In this document: one piece after another, positions 4,638-6,535 of the stretch
How positions within the stretch are numbered: position 1 is the stretch's first letter
Layout: every line of letters begins with the position of its first letter
From: CAKVLS01 sp045605365
Lineage (GTDB): Bacteria > Bacillota > Clostridia > Christensenellales > UBA1242
Length of the DNA: 6,535 nt
NCBI GenBank assembly: GCA_045605365.1
Contig: JAZUPV010000111.1
Span: 1 to 6,535, forward strand
Reading direction: 5' to 3'
Translations under genes and position numbers: made by a program
The notes under the pieces: model-generated
What the model was told of the DNA's origin: nothing
Databases searched by the model: none
The model's input: only the letters and a program-made list of their open reading frames with translations

Positions 4638-5816
4638 ATGGAGCTTAAAGCGTTAAGTATAACAGAAGTTTCGACCTATGTTACTCAAATATTTGATGCA
4701 GAAGAAATGCTGCACGGTATAAAGATTTATGGCGAAGTTTCTGGTTTTAGTATTGTTAGAGGTAATGCGTATTTTTCACTAAAAGACGACAATGCGATAT
4801 TGTCTTGCATTTGTTTTGGGGCAGAAAGATACTCAAATATAAAAAATGGTGACCAGGTAGTTTTGACCGGGTCTATGAAATATTATGCCAAAGGTGGCAA
4901 ACTTAATTTTTATGCGACAAGTATTGTCCCGTATGGATTAGGTCTTATTTATCAGCAATTTTTGTTGTTGAAAGAAAAATTAGAAAAAGAAGGTTTGTTT
5001 TCTCAAGAACACAAAAAACCTTTGCCCGACAACATAAAAACTATCGGTGTTGTTACGTCAAAAACTGGTGCGGTTATACAAGATATTATCAATGTTTCTA
5101 CCCGCAGAAATCCTGCTATCAATATTGAGTTATATCCGGCAAAAGTCCAAGGTGACGGGGCGGAGCTAACTATCATTGATGGTATAGAGTATTTTGAAAA
5201 CAGACCCAATGTAGACGTTATTATTGTTGCTCGTGGCGGTGGATCTTATGAAGATTTGCAACCGTTTAACCAAGAAAATTTGGCAAGGGCTGTTTTTAAC
5301 TGTTCAAAACCGCTAGTATCTGCGGTTGGTCACGAAACTGATTTTACCATTATAGACTTTGTTGCGGACCTAAGAGCGCCGACACCATCTGCCGCTGCAG
5401 AACTTGTAACGATTGATGTCTTGGCAGAATTTGCCAAAGTAAAACGCGACAAAGAAAGGCTATTTGCCGCTATGCAAAATTTGCTTAATAATAAGTTGTG
5501 GCAAGTACAAGACAATAGTCAAGCCTTGTATGATATAGTGTATGATAATGTGAGTGAAAAGAAGACAAGCCTATTGTTGTCTACAAATAAACTTGCAATG
5601 TTATCAACGAAAATATTTGAATCTAAAGAAAATCAAATTAAACTTAACCTAACTGCTTTAGACAATCTTAACCCGGCAAAATTGCTACTAAAAGGTTATT
5701 CTCAAGTAGTTAAAGATGGCAATATTATTGCTAGCAAAAAACAATTAAAAGTTAATGATTGTGTAGAGATAAACTTTGGTGATGGCAAAGTTAAATCTAC
5801 AATAATAGAGGTGTAA
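4638..5816 (+). CDS. xseA: Exodeoxyribonuclease VII large subunit
   Basis: This 392-residue catalytic subunit of exonuclease VII degrades single-stranded DNA to oligonucleotides from both ends. Residues 1-100 form the OB-fold domain, with ITEVSTYVTQIFD and IYGEVSGFS...GNAYFSLKDDNA. The catalytic core holds IGVVTSKTGAVIQDI (136-150), TRRNP (155-159), VARGGGSYEDLQPFN (198-211) and VGHETDFTIIDFVADLRAPT (230-249), all intact. A helical, coiled-coil-prone segment (about 255-343) precedes LNPAKLLLKGYSQVVKDG (344-361) and the short C-terminal beta tail. The helical segment looks about 45 residues shorter than in B. subtilis XseA (448 residues), as judged from memory; the remainder is not truncated. 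ATG 4638 follows AAGG (4627-4630) by 7 nt. Its stop is one base before the xseB start, so the subunits are likely co-translated. Confidence 0.96.
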   Translation: MELKALSITEVSTYVTQIFDAEEMLHGIKIYGEVSGFSIVRGNAYFSLKDDNAILSCICFGAERYSNIKNGDQVVLTGSMKYYAKGGKLNFYATSIVPYGLGLIYQQFLLLKEKLEKEGLFSQEHKKPLPDNIKTIGVVTSKTGAVIQDIINVSTRRNPAINIELYPAKVQGDGAELTIIDGIEYFENRPNVDVIIVARGGGSYEDLQPFNQENLARAVFNCSKPLVSAVGHETDFTIIDFVADLRAPTPSAAAELVTIDVLAEFAKVKRDKERLFAAMQNLLNNKLWQVQDNSQALYDIVYDNVSEKKTSLLLSTNKLAMLSTKIFESKENQIKLNLTALDNLNPAKLLLKGYSQVVKDGNIIASKKQLKVNDCVEINFGDGKVKSTIIEV

Positions 5817-5817
5817 T

Positions 5818-6027
5818 ATGACATTTGAACAATCTGCAAAAAGATTAGAAGAAATCGTTAATGAATTAGAAAAAGGCAACCTACCTTTAGAAGAAGGCAC
5901 AAAGCTTTTTGAAGAGGGTGTTGTTCTTGTAAAACAATGTTATGATGCTGTTGACAAGACTAAAGGCAAAATCACAACAGCCAAAGAACAGTTGGATAAA
6001 ATTATAAATGATATCGAGGGTGAATAA
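5818..6027 (+). CDS. xseB: Exodeoxyribonuclease VII small subunit
   Basis: This 69-residue helical hairpin has the family pattern: FEQSAKRLEEIVNELEKGNL (3-22), then PLEEGTKLFEEGVVLVKQCY (23-42), and a charged third helix. XseB subunits pack on the coiled-coil tail of XseA and are needed for exonuclease VII activity and solubility. ATG 5818 follows GAGGTG (5808-5813) by 4 nt, an SD lying within the end of xseA. The gene is of normal length and is the last member of the exonuclease VII pair; proS begins 2 nt after its stop. Confidence 0.96.
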   Translation: MTFEQSAKRLEEIVNELEKGNLPLEEGTKLFEEGVVLVKQCYDAVDKTKGKITTAKEQLDKIINDIEGE

Positions 6028-6029
6028 TT

Positions 6030-6535
6030 ATGTATTTATCAAAATTAGTTGGAGAAAGAATTAAACAAACACCAAACGGTGCTGTTGTAAAAAATCATAT
6101 TTTGCTATTAAGAGCAGGGTATATAAAGCAAGTGTCTTCTGGTATATATACATTACTTACTCCAGCAAAGAAAAGCATTTTAAAAATAGAAAACATTATT
6201 CGTACAGAAATGGATAAAATTGGCGGACAAGAAATGCTCTTCCCAGTTGTTATGCCAAGAGAGTTGTGGGACGAAAGTGGTAGATATTCTTCTATCGGCG
6301 ACGAAATGGCACGTTTTAAAGACCGCAACAGCCACGATATGGTATTGGGTATGACTCACGAAGAAGCATCTGTACATACAATGCGCAACATTGTAAAAAG
6401 CTATGATCAACTACCTGCAATGATTTATCAAATCCAAACTAAATTCCGTGACGAGCCACGTCCACGTGCAGGTCTTATAAGGGTAAGAGAATTTACAATG
6501 AAAGATGCTTATTCTTTCCATACTTCTCAAGAAGA
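6030..6535 (+). CDS. proS: Prolyl-tRNA synthetase, 5' part only
   Basis: The frame runs from ATG 6030 to the right edge, giving 168 N-terminal residues of a class II synthetase that charges tRNA-Pro. Motif 1 and its surroundings are at LLRAGYIKQVSSGIYTLLT (27-45) and GGQEMLFPVVMP (65-76). THEEA (109-113) is the ATP/amino-acid-site loop. Motif 2 is FRDEPRPRAGLIRVREFTMK (139-158), then DAYSF. This is bacterial-type ProS; the editing insertion, motif 3 and anticodon domain lie beyond the window. The SD GAGGGTGA (6016-6023) is 6 nt upstream, within xseB, so expression with xseA-xseB is likely. The motif 2 wording (PRAGLIRVREF) differs from the usual Firmicute form (RPRFGLMRGREF). Codon choice also differs from upstream genes: 6 of 7 Pro codons are CCA, against 1 of 11 in xseA. 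Confidence 0.95.
   Translation, partial: MYLSKLVGERIKQTPNGAVVKNHILLLRAGYIKQVSSGIYTLLTPAKKSILKIENIIRTEMDKIGGQEMLFPVVMPRELWDESGRYSSIGDEMARFKDRNSHDMVLGMTHEEASVHTMRNIVKSYDQLPAMIYQIQTKFRDEPRPRAGLIRVREFTMKDAYSFHTSQE

Noticed and set aside
6233..6244. TGCTCTTCC resembling boxA inside proS
   Set aside because: It encodes conserved ProS residues (EMLFP), so coding constraint explains it.
6180..6410. Minus-strand open frames over the start of proS
   Set aside because: They are shadows of the proS frame, which matches class II synthetase motifs throughout.
1..6535. Search for CRISPR arrays, tRNA/rRNA genes, insertion sequences, toxin-antitoxin or defence genes
   Set aside because: None seen. The window is almost fully occupied by conserved sporulation and housekeeping genes on one strand, with no spaced repeats, cloverleaf sequences or transposase-like proteins.

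Overview
The window comes from a low-GC, endospore-forming Bacillota, most likely class Clostridia. It carries most of the stage III sporulation locus, spoIIIAB (3' end only) through spoIIIAH, in the canonical order on the + strand. It then has asp23/yqhY-type, nusB, xseA, xseB and the 5' part of proS, also all on +. Purine-rich Shine-Dalgarno (SD) sequences, TTG and GTG starts and AT-rich codon choice fit this assignment. I cannot name a genus. The accB-accC pair that sits between spoIIIAH and yqhY in Bacillus subtilis is absent. So is folD, which lies between nusB and xseA there.

Region 1 (1-3674) encodes the SpoIIIA proteins. They are made in the mother cell and, together with the forespore protein SpoIIQ, form the channel or 'feeding tube' across the two engulfment membranes. 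SpoIIIAB, AC, AD, AE and AF are integral membrane parts. AG and AH are bitopic proteins whose extracellular ring-building domains resemble those of type III secretion rings. The genes are tightly packed and several overlap. The exception is an 89-nt spacer before spoIIIAC that contains two perfect 14-nt palindromes sharing ACTAT/ATAGT half-sites.

Region 2 (3675-4235) begins with a near-consensus sigma-A promoter directly after the spoIIIAH stop codon. It drives a small Asp23/YqhY gene and ends in a strong intrinsic terminator. No terminator separates spoIIIAH from asp23, so the sporulation transcript could run through asp23 to this terminator.

Region 3 (4236-6535) holds nusB, xseA, xseB and proS: transcription antitermination, both exonuclease VII subunits and prolyl-tRNA synthetase. 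The gap before xseA is 15 nt; the gaps before xseB and proS are 1 and 2 nt. A TATAAT box immediately after the terminator could start this unit, but it has no good -35 element. XseA is short in its C-terminal coiled-coil region, and proS differs in codon use from its neighbours.

Overall this is a conserved core-genome segment. I found no evidence of a new defence, mobile or biosynthetic system. The points most worth checking are the palindromic spacer before spoIIIAC, the terminator and possible control region before nusB, and the shortened XseA.
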